Source: Stenotrophomonas hibiscicola ATCC 19867 (lineage in GTDB: Bacteria > Pseudomonadota > Gammaproteobacteria > Xanthomonadales > Xanthomonadaceae). From it: a stretch of 46,645 nt of DNA. The notes below the pieces were generated by a model that worked only from the letters and a program-made list of their open reading frames with translations, was not told the DNA's origin and did no database searches. Shown one piece after another: positions 24,369-32,835 of this stretch. Position 1 is the first letter of the stretch. Each line of letters begins with the position of its first letter. Where the stretch lies: assembly GCF_000382065.1 (NCBI RefSeq), contig NZ_KB907499.1, forward strand, positions 1 to 46,645, given 5' to 3'. A program made the translations under genes and the position numbers.

Positions 24369-24382
24369 TGATGGGGTGTTGC

Positions 24383-24481
24383 CTATCCACGCGCGGCGCG
24401 GATCTATTTGTAGAGCCGAGCCCATGCTCGGCTATGTTTGGATCGGGCGCGAAGAGCAGCCGAGCGCAGGCTCGGCTCTAC
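24383..24481. repeat. SMAG dimer overlapping the end of the GGDEF-EAL gene
   Basis: The dimer at 24410-24481 starts GTAGAGCCGAGCCCATGCTC and ends with its inverted copy GGCTCTAC. A decayed palindrome (TATCCACGCG/CGCGGATCTA) precedes it at 24383-24405. The minus-strand TAG stop of the upstream gene is part of the outer GTAG. Confidence 0.85.
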
Positions 24482-26613
24482 AGGGGAGAGTTGTCGCTGG
24501 ACGGTGGGCTCTGCGCCAGCTCCACCCGCGGCCGCGGCAGGTCGTGCAGCTGCATGAAGCGCGCCGCGTCGACCGGGCGGCCGAGCAGGTAGCCCTGCAG
24601 GTAGTCGCAGCCCAGGCGCTCCAGGTAGGCGCGCTGGGCGGTGGTTTCCACGCCTTCGGCGACGATGTCCATGTCCAGCGCATGGCCCAGCGCCACGATC
24701 GCCGAGACGATCACCACGTCCTCTGCACTGTGTTCCAGGTCGCGCACGAACGCATGGTCGATCTTGATCTCGGTGGCCGGCAGCCGCTTCAGGTACAGCA
24801 AGCTGGAATAGCCAGTGCCGAAGTCATCGATGGATATGCCTACGCCCAGCGCCGACAGCGCCTGCAGCAGGCGCAGGCTGGTGTCGGTATCGCGCATCAC
24901 CGTGCTTTCGGTGATTTCCAGCACCAGGTGGCGCGGAGCGATGTTGTGGCGTTCGATCACCGCGCGCACATCCTGCAGCAGGTGCGGCGAACTGAACTGC
25001 ACCGGCGACAGGTTCACCGACATCGACCAGCCTTCGTGACCGGCATCGTGCCAGCGCCGCAGTTGCAGGCAGGCCTGGTCCAGCGCCCAGCGCCCGATCT
25101 CGTTGATCGCGCCGCTGCGCTCGGCCAGGCGGATGAACCGATCGGGCGGAATCAGGCCATGCTCCGGATGGTGCCAGCGGATCAACGCTTCGGCACCGGC
25201 CACCTTCTGCGTGGCCACGCGGATCTTGGGCTGGTAGTGCAGGAACAGCTGCTCGCTGCCAATGGCCCGGCGCAGGTCGGCCAGCAGCCGGAACTGTTGT
25301 TCGGCGCTGTCATTCATCCAGTCGGCGAACAGCACGAAGGCGTTGCGTCCGGATTCCTTGGCCTGGTACATCGCCGCATCGGCAAACGCCATCAGCTGCC
25401 GTTCGCTGGCAGCGTGGTCGGGGCAGATTGCCACGCCGATGCTGGCGGTTACCTGCAGTTCGTTGTCCGGCAGCAACGGGCCGCTGCCCACCGCCTGCAG
25501 GATGCGCCGGGCGAGGGTGGGCAGGTCCTCGTCGTGTTCGATGCGTACCACCAGCACGAACTCGTCACCGCCCAGTCGTGCCAGCATATCGTTGGGCCGC
25601 AGCAGCTGGCGGGTGCGCTCGGCCACCGCCACCAGCAGGGCATCGCCGGCCTGGTGGCCGTAGGCATCATTGACCTGCTTGAAGCCGTCCAGGTCCATGA
25701 ACATCACGGCGAAACGGCTGCCGCCCTGCTCGGCCTCGGCCAGTGCCTGCACGATGCGACGCTGCAGCAGCAGGCGGTTGGGCAGGCGGGTGAGCGGGTC
25801 ATGCAGTGCGGCCTGGGTCAGTTCCTGCTGCGCATCGGTCAACGAGGTGCTCAGCATGGAGTTGCGCAGTCGCAGCAGCTGCGCCTCCACCCGCTGGTCC
25901 AGCCAGGACACCACCAGCACCACCGCGAGGATCGCCACGGACAGCACCACCACCAGCATGGCCAGCCATTCGCTCTGCAAGCCGTCGCCGACGGCTGCGC
26001 CGCAGATGCTGCCCTCCGGAAAGCGAGCGGCGGCCATGCCGGTGTAGTGCATGCCGACGATCGCCAGGCCGAGCAGCCCCGCCGCGGCCAAGCGGTCGCC
26101 GATACGGGTGCGCTGCCCACGCAGGCGGAACGCAACATACAGGGCTGTCCACGAGGCGGCGACCGCCACCATCAGTGATAGCAGCAGCCAGCCCGGGTCG
26201 TAGTCGATGCCTGGCTGCATGCGCATTGCGGCCATGCCGACGTAGTGCATGCCGGCGATGCCGGTGCCCATCAGCAGGGCACCGCCGGCCAGCCGTGGAT
26301 GCGGCAGAGTACGCAGCGAGACCAGCCACAGTGCGAATACCGACGAAGCGATCGCCAAGGCCAGCGAGAGCAGGGTGATCGGCAGGTCGTAGCCGAGCGG
26401 AATGGGGAGATCGAAGGCGAGCATGCCGATGAAGTGCATCGACCAGATGCCCAGGCCCATGGCGAAGCCACCACCGAGGCGCCACCACCAGGCCGCGGCC
26501 TTGCCGGGCGCGGTAATCGTGCGCCCGGCCATTGCCAGTGCAGTGTAGGAAGCCATCACGGCTACCAGCAGCGAGATTGCGACCAGCCACGGGTTGTACG
26601 TGCCTACCAGCAT
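24478..26613 (-). CDS. Membrane MHYT-GGDEF-EAL protein (cyclic-di-GMP turnover)
   Basis: A 711-residue membrane enzyme. The N-terminal MHYT sensor has seven predicted membrane helices and three signature units (MHFIGM near 60, MHYVGM near 122, MHYTGM near 188), thought to bind copper and sense O2, CO or NO. Then comes a GGDEF domain with the active motif intact (LARLGGDEFVLV, about 355) and an EAL domain with EALIRW, ITES, IDDFGTGYSS and AEGVET, so both activities are possible and only one may dominate. GGGAG precedes the ATG. It lies between fliR and flhB, inside the export-gate genes. Its stop codon is formed by the SMAG repeat. No flagellar promoter is seen upstream. Confidence 0.93.
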   Translation of the reverse strand: MLVGTYNPWLVAISLLVAVMASYTALAMAGRTITAPGKAAAWWWRLGGGFAMGLGIWSMHFIGMLAFDLPIPLGYDLPITLLSLALAIASSVFALWLVSLRTLPHPRLAGGALLMGTGIAGMHYVGMAAMRMQPGIDYDPGWLLLSLMVAVAASWTALYVAFRLRGQRTRIGDRLAAAGLLGLAIVGMHYTGMAAARFPEGSICGAAVGDGLQSEWLAMLVVVLSVAILAVVLVVSWLDQRVEAQLLRLRNSMLSTSLTDAQQELTQAALHDPLTRLPNRLLLQRRIVQALAEAEQGGSRFAVMFMDLDGFKQVNDAYGHQAGDALLVAVAERTRQLLRPNDMLARLGGDEFVLVVRIEHDEDLPTLARRILQAVGSGPLLPDNELQVTASIGVAICPDHAASERQLMAFADAAMYQAKESGRNAFVLFADWMNDSAEQQFRLLADLRRAIGSEQLFLHYQPKIRVATQKVAGAEALIRWHHPEHGLIPPDRFIRLAERSGAINEIGRWALDQACLQLRRWHDAGHEGWSMSVNLSPVQFSSPHLLQDVRAVIERHNIAPRHLVLEITESTVMRDTDTSLRLLQALSALGVGISIDDFGTGYSSLLYLKRLPATEIKIDHAFVRDLEHSAEDVVIVSAIVALGHALDMDIVAEGVETTAQRAYLERLGCDYLQGYLLGRPVDAARFMQLHDLPRPRVELAQSPPSSDNSPL

Positions 26614-26750
26614 TCGTCAGTCTCCCGGACCTGCCTGTCGACGGAAACCACGGTGGGGCATGCATGAGGCAGGCCGACGCAGGGCGGCGGCCACGTGCGG
26701 CATCCCCCCGGTTGCCGCCCATTCACTCTAACGCGCAGACCCGGGGGAAG

Positions 26751-26879
26751 GGCAAGCAGTAGAACGTGAAATTGCGCCCCGTAGAGCCGAGCCCATGCTC
26801 GGCTGCCGCTCCTGCCGAAGACAGCCGAGCATGGGCTCGGCTCTACAGAAACAAAGGCATGGCAAGCAGTAAAACGTGA
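26751..26879. repeat. SMAG dimer flanked by 19-bp direct repeats
   Basis: The SMAG pair at 26781-26846 (GTAGAGCCGAGCCCATGCTC ... GGGCTCGGCTCTAC) is bracketed by GGCAAGCAGTAGAACGTGA (26751-26769) and the same 19 bases with one change (26861-26879). The second copy lies 9 bp past the fliR stop. The rest of the gap between fliR and the GGDEF-EAL gene holds nothing else I recognise. Confidence 0.8.
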
Positions 26880-26887
26880 TGATCAGG

Positions 26888-27679
26888 TCAGTGTGTGACC
26901 GCGTCCGCAGCCTGGAAGGCGGCATCGAACAGGCGCTGTACCGGCGGGCCCATTTCCCCGGCCAGCAGCGCCAGCAGGAACAGACCCAGCAGCAACGAGA
27001 CCGGCAGGCCCAGCTGGATCGGATTCAGCGCCGGAGCGGCCCGGGCCAGCACGCCGAACGCCAGATTCACTGCCAGCATCGCCACCGTCAGCGGAATCGC
27101 CAGGGTCAGCGCGCCGCGTAGCACGGTCAGCAGGAAAGTCGGGGCGATGCTGAAGAACGCGTGCGGGTCCGGCAGCGGAGCGCCGATCGGCAGTGCGCGA
27201 TAGCTGTCCACCAGCAGCGAGATCAGCGCCAAGTGGCCGTTGGCGGTGAAGAACAGCAGCCCGAACAGCAGATAGAACCACTGTCCGATCACGCCGGAGG
27301 TACCACCGCGCAGCGGGTCGCTCATCTGCGCGAAGGCCAGGCCGGTGCCCTGCGCGATCAGTTCGCCCGCCATCGCACCGGCTTCGAACAACAGCCGCAG
27401 CAGGAAGCCGATGGAGACGCCGATGGCCAGCTCGCGCGCGATGGTCAGCACCGTGGCGGCGTCGAAGCCGGTCCAGTCCGGCACCGGGGGCAGCAGCGGG
27501 GCCAGTGCGATGGCCAGGGTGCCAGCCACCACCACGCGCACCCGTGACGGGACGGCGCGGGTCCCGACCATCGGCATGGCCATGGCCACAGCGCCGATGC
27601 GCAGCATGGTCCACAGTACGGTGCCGATCATGCCGAAGGCCTGAAGGCCGTCGGCAGCCATCTGGGTGGCGGCGTCCAT
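26888..27679 (-). CDS. fliR: Flagellar export protein FliR
   Basis: A 263-residue membrane protein of the export gate, which forms the FliP5-FliQ4-FliR1 pore. About six hydrophobic helices are visible, including MIGTVLWTMLRIGAVAMAMPMVG near the N-terminus and LGLPVSLLLGLFLLALLAGEM near the end, and the VPSRVRVVVAGTLAIALAPL segment is family-typical. It is the last gene of the fliL-to-fliR run, and it is followed by repeats. Confidence 0.95.
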   Translation of the reverse strand: MDAATQMAADGLQAFGMIGTVLWTMLRIGAVAMAMPMVGTRAVPSRVRVVVAGTLAIALAPLLPPVPDWTGFDAATVLTIARELAIGVSIGFLLRLLFEAGAMAGELIAQGTGLAFAQMSDPLRGGTSGVIGQWFYLLFGLLFFTANGHLALISLLVDSYRALPIGAPLPDPHAFFSIAPTFLLTVLRGALTLAIPLTVAMLAVNLAFGVLARAAPALNPIQLGLPVSLLLGLFLLALLAGEMGPPVQRLFDAAFQAADAVTH

Positions 27680-27692
27680 CGAAGCGCGTGTC

Positions 27693-27962
27693 CTAGCCGA
27701 TCAGGTGCGGAATTCGCTGGAACAGCAGCGTGGTGAACTCCACCAGGTGGCCGATCAGCAGGCTGCCCAGCGCGAACAGCACCGCGGTCAGTGCCGCCGC
27801 CTTGGCAACGAAGGCGATGGTCGGTTCGTTGAGCTGGGTCGCGGCCTGCACCACGCCCACCACCACGCCCACCACCAGCACGGTGAGCAGCAGCGGGCCA
27901 GCCACCCACAACACGGTGATCAGGCCGCCACGCAGTTCAGTCAGGGCAAGTTCGGGAGACAT
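27693..27962 (-). CDS. fliQ: Flagellar export protein FliQ
   Basis: An 89-residue export-gate protein with two membrane helices (LITVLWVAGPLLLTVLVVGVVV and FVAKAAALTAVLFALGSLLIG) and the family loop VQAATQLNEPTIAFV. The ATG at 27962 gives the usual MSPE start; an ATG at 27974 would add four residues. A SMAG repeat lies between fliP and this gene. Confidence 0.95.
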   Translation of the reverse strand: MSPELALTELRGGLITVLWVAGPLLLTVLVVGVVVGVVQAATQLNEPTIAFVAKAAALTAVLFALGSLLIGHLVEFTTLLFQRIPHLIG

Positions 27963-27982
27963 TCGGGGGTCCATCTGTTCTT

Positions 27983-28007
27983 GTAGAGTCGAGCCATGCT
28001 CGACTGC
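27983..28007. repeat. SMAG monomer between fliP and fliQ
   Basis: GTAGAGTCGAGCCATGCTCGACT: a single GTAG-headed hairpin in the short gap of an otherwise tight operon. Confidence 0.75.
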
Positions 28008-28022
28008 GCTTTGCGCGGGATA

Positions 28023-28802
28023 TCAAGCCGGATTGAAGCTCGCCGCCAACGTACCCACGGTCAGCACCCAGCCATCCACCAGCACGAACAGCAGGATCTT
28101 GAACGGTGCCGACACCAGCATCGGCGACAGCATCATCATGCCCATCGACATCAGCACGCTGGCCACGACCAGGTCGATGATCACGAACGGGATGAAGATC
28201 AGGAAGCCGATCTCGAAAGCGGTTTTCAGCTCGCTGGTGACAAACGATGCGACCAGTACCGGGAACGGGATCGCATCGGGGCTGGCGTAGGTGCCGTGCC
28301 CGGCGATGCCGGCGAAGGTCATCAGGTCGGTCTCGCGGATCTGCGCCAGCATGAAGGCGCGCAACGGCGTGGTGGTCAGCGTCCAGGCGGTCTGGAAGTC
28401 GATCTCGCCATTGAGGTACGGCGCCATGCCGGCGCTCCAGGCCTTGTCCCAGGTCGGCATCATTACCATCGCGGTGAGGAAGAGGGCCAGGCCCAGCAGC
28501 ACCTGGTTGGACGGGGTCTGCCCGGTACCCAGCGCCTGGCGCAGCAGGCCCAGCACGATGATGATGCGGGTGAACGAGGTCAGCACCAGCAACATCGACG
28601 GGATCAGGGTGATCGCCGTCATCAGCAGCAGGGTCTGCAGCGGCAGGCTGACCGGTGCACCGCCGATCTTGCCCACGTTGATGTCCGGCAGCGGCGTGTT
28701 CGGGGCGCCGGGCGCGGCGAACGCCAGTGCCGGCAACAGGCACAGGGCAAGCAACAGCAGCCACGGCATCAGGGTGGCAAGACGGGTACGGGTGACACGC
28801 AT
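28023..28802 (-). CDS. fliP: Flagellar export protein FliP
   Basis: A 259-residue export-gate protein. A cleavable signal peptide (residues 1 to about 28, ending LAFA) is followed by ISLPLQ-like entry sequence, LLLMTAITLIPSMLLVLTSF, the conserved FTRIIIVLGLLRQALGT, then ETDLMTFA and FVTSELKTAFEIGFLIFIPF and the final helices. The ATG at 28802 lies one base after the fliO stop with AAGGA upstream; reading frame further upstream overlaps fliO and is not coding. Confidence 0.96.
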   Translation of the reverse strand: MRVTRTRLATLMPWLLLLALCLLPALAFAAPGAPNTPLPDINVGKIGGAPVSLPLQTLLLMTAITLIPSMLLVLTSFTRIIIVLGLLRQALGTGQTPSNQVLLGLALFLTAMVMMPTWDKAWSAGMAPYLNGEIDFQTAWTLTTTPLRAFMLAQIRETDLMTFAGIAGHGTYASPDAIPFPVLVASFVTSELKTAFEIGFLIFIPFVIIDLVVASVLMSMGMMMLSPMLVSAPFKILLFVLVDGWVLTVGTLAASFNPA

Positions 28803-28803
28803 G

Positions 28804-29223
28804 TCAGGGGTCCTTGCGCAGCCGCTGCTGCAGCAGCTGGGCGAAATTCGGAAGATTCTTGAAGTCCGGCACGCGCACCGGCGCCGGGGGCGGCAACGCT
28901 TCGGGCAGGGTATGCAGGGTGTTGATGCCACCGGCGGTGACGCCCAGCAGCAGTTGCTGGCCGTTGACCTCGACCACCACCACGCGCTCCTTGGCGCCCA
29001 CGCTCAGGCTGGCCACCAGCTTCATGCCTTCGGCCGGGCGGAAGCCGCTGCCGGGCATGCGCTTGAGCAGCCAGCCGAGGCCGATGACCAGCGCGAGCAC
29101 TGCCAGCAGCGCCAGCACCGCGCCGAACAGGCTGGGTGCGGCGGCCGCATGCTGGCCGACCTGGGGCCCGATGGGCGCGGCGGTCTTGCCGACCGCCAGC
29201 AGGGTGGAGGCCAGCAGGCTCAA
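28804..29223 (-). CDS. fliO: Flagellar assembly protein FliO
   Basis: A 139-residue bitopic membrane protein that helps assemble the FliP ring. One membrane helix (SLFGAVLALLAVLALVIGLGWLL, about 31-53) is followed by a cytoplasmic domain with LSVGAKERVVVVEVNGQQLLLGVT, the part conserved in FliO. The start appears to be TTG at 29223, overlapping the fliN stop as TTGA with GGAG about 7 nt upstream; no ATG is available before the membrane helix. The N-terminus is the least certain part. Confidence 0.9.
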   Translation of the reverse strand: MSLLASTLLAVGKTAAPIGPQVGQHAAAAPSLFGAVLALLAVLALVIGLGWLLKRMPGSGFRPAEGMKLVASLSVGAKERVVVVEVNGQQLLLGVTAGGINTLHTLPEALPPPAPVRVPDFKNLPNFAQLLQQRLRKDP

Positions 29224-29555
29224 CGCAGTCTCCGGATCCGCTCGCTCGGGCTGACCACGTCGGTCAGGCGCACGCCGAAGCGGTCGTTGATCACCACAAC
29301 CTCGCCGTGGGCGATCAGGGTACCGTTGACGAACACGTCCAGCGACTCGCCGGCACCCCGTTCCAGTTCCACCACCGAGCCCTGGTTGAGCTGCAGCAGG
29401 TTGCGGATCGGCAGGCGCGCGCGACCGACTTCCAGCGACAGAGTCACCGGTACGTCCAGGATCACGTCCAGGTTCAGGTCCGGGCCGTTCGCCTCATCGG
29501 CCTGCAGGCTGCTGAACTGGGCCGGGGTGGGTTCGAGGGCGTCGATATCGTTCAT
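29220..29555 (-). CDS. fliN: Flagellar motor switch protein FliN
   Basis: A 111-residue C-ring protein. The C-terminal SpoA domain is clear: VILDVPVTLSLEVGRARLPIRNLLQLNQGSVVEL and DVFVNGTLIAHGEVVVIND, ending GVRLTDVVSPSERIRRLR. The ATG at 29555 overlaps the fliM stop as ATGA, with AGGAAG upstream. The length is normal for the short form without a phosphatase domain. Confidence 0.96.
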   Translation of the reverse strand: MNDIDALEPTPAQFSSLQADEANGPDLNLDVILDVPVTLSLEVGRARLPIRNLLQLNQGSVVELERGAGESLDVFVNGTLIAHGEVVVINDRFGVRLTDVVSPSERIRRLR

Positions 29556-30556
29556 TGCGGGTCTTCCTGGATGACGGGTACGCGCGGGCGGGTGCCCGGC
29601 GGATGGGTAGCGGTGATCTTCACGGCGTTCATGCCGTTGGCGATGCCGAACTCGCCGGTGAACACCGGGATGTTCTCCACGCACAGCGGCACCTGCGGGC
29701 TCAGCTCGATCGGCAGGATGTCGCCGACCTTCAGCTGGGTCAGGTCGCGCAGGGTCATGCGCTTGCTGGCCAGTACGCTGGACAGGGTGACTTCGGCGAT
29801 GTTGAGCTGCTCGCGCAGGGTCTTGCCCCAGCTCTCGTCGCGGTCGTTGCGGTCGCTCTGGATGCCGGCGTCGAGCAGTTCGCGGATCGGTTCCAGCATC
29901 GAGTACGGCAAGGTCACGTGGATATCGCCGCCGCCGCCGTCGAGCTCGACGTGCAGGCGGCACACCACCACGTATTCGCGCGGGGTCACGATGTTGGCGA
30001 AGTGCGGGTTGATCTCCGAGTTGATGTACTCGAAGTCGACATCCATCACCGGTGCCCAGGCCTCGCGCAGGTCGGCGAAGGTCTGCTTCAGCAGCAGGTG
30101 GATCACCCGCATTTCAGTGGCGGTGAACTCGCGGCCTTCGATGCGGGTCGGGTAGCGCCCGTCGCCACCGAAGAAGTTGTCGACGATCGCGAATACCAGG
30201 GTCGGCTCGAACACGATCAGGCCGGTGCCGCGCAGCGGCTTGAAGCGGATCAGGTTCAGGTTGGTCGGTACATACAGCGAGTGCATGTAGTCGTTGAACT
30301 TGATCAGTTCGATGCCGCGCACCGACAGCTCGGCCGAGCGGCGGATCAGGTTGAACAGGCCGATCCGCCACAGGCGGGCGAAACGCTCGTGGACCATTTC
30401 CAGGGTCGGCATGCGACCGCGGATGATGCGGTCCTGGCTGGCGAAGTCGTACGAGCGCGCTTCGCCTGACGGCGGTTCCGGATCGGTTTCGACCGCGCCA
30501 GTGTCCACGCCGTGGAGCAGGGCATCGATCTCGTCCTGGGACAACAGGTCATTCAT
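29552..30556 (-). CDS. fliM: Flagellar motor switch protein FliM
   Basis: A 334-residue switch protein that receives CheY-P. The N-terminal CheY-binding peptide is LSQDEIDALLHG (residues 5-16). The middle domain (about 50-240) includes the GGDGRYP segment for FliG contact, and the C-terminal SpoA domain (about 255-325) ends NGMNAVKITA before a Pro/Arg tail. It overlaps fliN by 4 bp and follows fliL by 10 bp. Confidence 0.97.
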   Translation of the reverse strand: MNDLLSQDEIDALLHGVDTGAVETDPEPPSGEARSYDFASQDRIIRGRMPTLEMVHERFARLWRIGLFNLIRRSAELSVRGIELIKFNDYMHSLYVPTNLNLIRFKPLRGTGLIVFEPTLVFAIVDNFFGGDGRYPTRIEGREFTATEMRVIHLLLKQTFADLREAWAPVMDVDFEYINSEINPHFANIVTPREYVVVCRLHVELDGGGGDIHVTLPYSMLEPIRELLDAGIQSDRNDRDESWGKTLREQLNIAEVTLSSVLASKRMTLRDLTQLKVGDILPIELSPQVPLCVENIPVFTGEFGIANGMNAVKITATHPPGTRPRVPVIQEDPQ

Positions 30557-30566
30557 CGGTGGGCCC

Positions 30567-31082
30567 TTACTGGGTCACGAAGCTGGTGAACAGCAGGTCG
30601 TCGGCACCATTGCTGCCGGTCTCGGCCTTGAGCACTTTCTGCACTTCGGCCAGCGACGCAGCCTGCAGCTTCTGCTTGCCGGCGACATCGGCGATCTGGT
30701 CCGGGCTGACCTGCGAGAACAGCATCAGCAGGCGTGCGCGGATGGCGGGTGCATGGGTCTTGATCGCTTCCAGCGCAGCCGGGTCACGGGTCATCAGCTG
30801 CACTTCCAGCTGCAGGTAGCGCGGACCATCGACCGGGCCATTGAGATTGACCACGAACGCCGGGTCCAGCGCGAAGTACTGCGCGGGGGCCGGGGTGGCG
30901 CTCTTCTTCGGCGCCTGCGCAGTCTTGTCTTCGTGCTTGGACTGGGTGAAGAACCAGACGCCGCCACCGGCGGCAGCGGCGGCCAGTACGGCCACCAGTG
31001 CGGTGATCAGGATCGGACTACGCGGCTTGGCGGCCTTGTCCTTCTCGGCGGTCTTCTTGGTTTTGTCAGCGGCTGCGGCCAC
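30567..31082 (-). CDS. fliL: Flagellar basal body protein FliL
   Basis: A 171-residue inner-membrane protein that rings the stator. A Lys-rich N-terminus is followed by one membrane helix (ILITALVAVLAAAAAGGGVWFF, about 24-45) and a periplasmic domain with YFALDPAFVVNLN, YLQLEVQLMTRD and a C-terminus ending DDLLFTSFVTQ. The start is GTG at 31082 with AGGAG upstream. It heads the fliLMNOPQR run and has its own -24/-12 promoter (31118-31133) separate from fliE. Confidence 0.95.
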   Translation of the reverse strand: MAAAADKTKKTAEKDKAAKPRSPILITALVAVLAAAAAGGGVWFFTQSKHEDKTAQAPKKSATPAPAQYFALDPAFVVNLNGPVDGPRYLQLEVQLMTRDPAALEAIKTHAPAIRARLLMLFSQVSPDQIADVAGKQKLQAASLAEVQKVLKAETGSNGADDLLFTSFVTQ

Positions 31083-31117
31083 GGGGTGAAGCTCCTGAGG
31101 GTTGCTTCACCGGGATA

Positions 31118-31133
31118 TGCAAGGGGTGTGCCG
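31118..31133 (-). promoter_or_regulatory. Sigma-54 promoter of fliL
   Basis: Minus strand CGGCACACCCCTTGCA, with GG and GC in the -24/-12 spacing, 36 bp before the fliL GTG. Confidence 0.75.
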
Positions 31134-31191
31134 GAGCCGGGGCAGCGGGGGGCGACGGAATTCCGTCGGGATGCCAGCCGCATCGCTCTGG

Positions 31192-31215
31192 TGGCTGCCA
31201 ACCTTGGTTGGCACG
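31192..31215. repeat. Short palindrome between fliK and fliL
   Basis: TGCCAACCTTGGTTGGCA is an 18-bp perfect palindrome just past the fliK stop. It looks like the arm of a decayed SMAG-type repeat and could end the fliE-fliK transcript. Confidence 0.55.
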
Positions 31216-31219
31216 CCTG

Positions 31220-32365
31220 TCAGGCGTAAGCGTCCAGCAATCCGCGCTGGCGGATCAGCTGCGCCGACGACACGCTGCCATCGCCCGGCGTCGGTTCTCC
31301 GTCGCCGGGCAGACCGCCGCCACCGGGCCGCCCCGACGCATTGCCGTCACCCCCAGGGGCCTGCTGGCCGACATCGGCATGAGCCAGCTGGAAGCCCTGT
31401 TCTCCCAGCAGTTCACGCAGGCGTGGCAGGCTGCTTTCCAGTGCCTGGCGCACGTCCACATGCGGGCTGCTGAAGCTGGCGTGCACCTTGTCGCCGTTCA
31501 ACTGCAGGCGCACGTCGACCGGGCCCATGTCGTCCGGACTCAGGCGGATGTGGGCATGGCCGATCTTCTGGTCGGCCAGCCAACCCAGGCGCGCACCGAT
31601 TGCCTGGTCGAAACCATCGTCGCCGAGCACCGGCTTCGGTGTCGGTTCGCCATTGAAGATGGCATTGCCCGTGGCCAGCGCGGCCTTCAGATCCTGCACA
31701 GCCGCGTTGCCCGGTGCATGCAGCAGCGGCGCCGTGGCGCGGTCGCCGATGAGGGTTGCGTCGCTGCCTTCACCGCGCTCGCCGCGCTTACCGGGCAGCA
31801 CCAGCTCAGGCAACGGCAGAGTGGTCGCCTGGTCGGCCCCATTGGGGGCGTCGCCTTCGGCGGTGGCCGTAGCGGTCGCCGCTGCTGTGGAGGGCAGGGC
31901 TGCTGCGACCGGCAGTGCAGCGGGCGAGGGCAGTGCGTTGCCGTCTGCATCGGTGGCCGTCGCCACTGCTGGCAGAGCGGCGGCAGGATCGGCAGGCGTC
32001 GGTACCGCCAGTACCAGTCCTGCCAGGCCGAGCGGCGGCCATGGGGCTTCCTCGGTCGTCGCCGAGGCGTTCTTTTCGGCAGCGGGCCTGGCTTGCACCG
32101 GGGGCACCGTCGCTGCGGCCTCTTCAGGTGCGGCAGCGCTGTCCGGCCTGCGCTCGGGGCTGGACTGGCCATTGCTGTCGGATGCCGGCCCCTGTGCAGG
32201 CGACGTGGGCATGTTCGAGGGCCTGGAGGATCCATTGGCGCCCGGCGCACCACCCTGCAGCAGCTGGCTGAAATCCTTGCTGCCGTCACCGCGTGGCGCG
32301 CGCGTTGCGCTGCTGCCGGAATTCTGCGGCTGCGCGTTGGCGCTGCCGGCCAATGGCGCGGGCAT
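31220..32365 (-). CDS. fliK: Hook-length control protein FliK
   Basis: A 381-residue secreted ruler that measures the hook and triggers the FlhB switch. The N-terminal two-thirds is Ala/Pro/Thr-rich and of low complexity, as is usual. The conserved C-terminal domain (about 245-340) shows GHAHIRLSPDDMGPVDVRLQLNGDKV and VDVRQALESSLPRLRELLGEQG. A Gly-rich stretch and RQRGLLDAYA end the protein. I start at the ATG at 32365, which shares a base with the fliJ stop (TGATG); a GTG one codon upstream is possible. Confidence 0.93.
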   Translation of the reverse strand: MPAPLAGSANAQPQNSGSSATRAPRGDGSKDFSQLLQGGAPGANGSSRPSNMPTSPAQGPASDSNGQSSPERRPDSAAAPEEAAATVPPVQARPAAEKNASATTEEAPWPPLGLAGLVLAVPTPADPAAALPAVATATDADGNALPSPAALPVAAALPSTAAATATATAEGDAPNGADQATTLPLPELVLPGKRGERGEGSDATLIGDRATAPLLHAPGNAAVQDLKAALATGNAIFNGEPTPKPVLGDDGFDQAIGARLGWLADQKIGHAHIRLSPDDMGPVDVRLQLNGDKVHASFSSPHVDVRQALESSLPRLRELLGEQGFQLAHADVGQQAPGGDGNASGRPGGGGLPGDGEPTPGDGSVSSAQLIRQRGLLDAYA

Positions 32366-32832
32366 CACGAGCGGCCTCCCTGCTCGGCGCCGTCCCGGTC
32401 TTCGATCTGTATCAGGCGGGCGCGGCGGGCACCGATGTCATCCATCTCGCGCTGGTCGCGGCGATCCGTCACCACCTTCTCCTGTGCGCGGTAGCTGGCG
32501 GCCAGTTGTTCCAGCACGGCCTTGTCACGGCTGGCCAGGATCAGCCGGGCGCGCTCGGCTTCCACCTTCTCGCGGTTGCCATTGACCGTGGCCTGCTGCT
32601 GTTCGACCGCACTGTCGAGGCGGTCGAGAAACGCGCGCCGGTTCAGCAGCTGCGCCGGGCTGGTCGCCGCCATCTGCGCATTCGCATACTCCTCGGCGTA
32701 GCGGCGCAGTTCGTCCAGTCGCGACAGATGGGTATCGAGCACGCGCTGGCGTTCGGCCAGATCGCGGGCCACTGCGTCCTCGTGTTCCTGGGCCCGCTTC
32801 AGCAGGGGATCGATGCGCTTGGACTGGTTCAT
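32365..32832 (-). CDS. fliJ: Flagellar export chaperone FliJ
   Basis: A 155-residue coiled-coil protein that works with FliH and FliI at the export gate. It is almost entirely helical and charged (KRAQEHEDAVARDLAERQRVL, LDSAVEQQQATVNGNREKVE, DRRDQREMDDIGARRA), matching the FliJ pattern in length and position. It lies between fliI and fliK. Confidence 0.92.
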   Translation of the reverse strand: MNQSKRIDPLLKRAQEHEDAVARDLAERQRVLDTHLSRLDELRRYAEEYANAQMAATSPAQLLNRRAFLDRLDSAVEQQQATVNGNREKVEAERARLILASRDKAVLEQLAASYRAQEKVVTDRRDQREMDDIGARRARLIQIEDRDGAEQGGRS

Positions 32833-32835
32833 GGC

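Noticed and set aside
31204..31219. Plus-strand TGGCACG near the fliK stop as a sigma-54 site
   Set aside because: No TTGC follows at the proper spacing; it is the arm of a palindrome.
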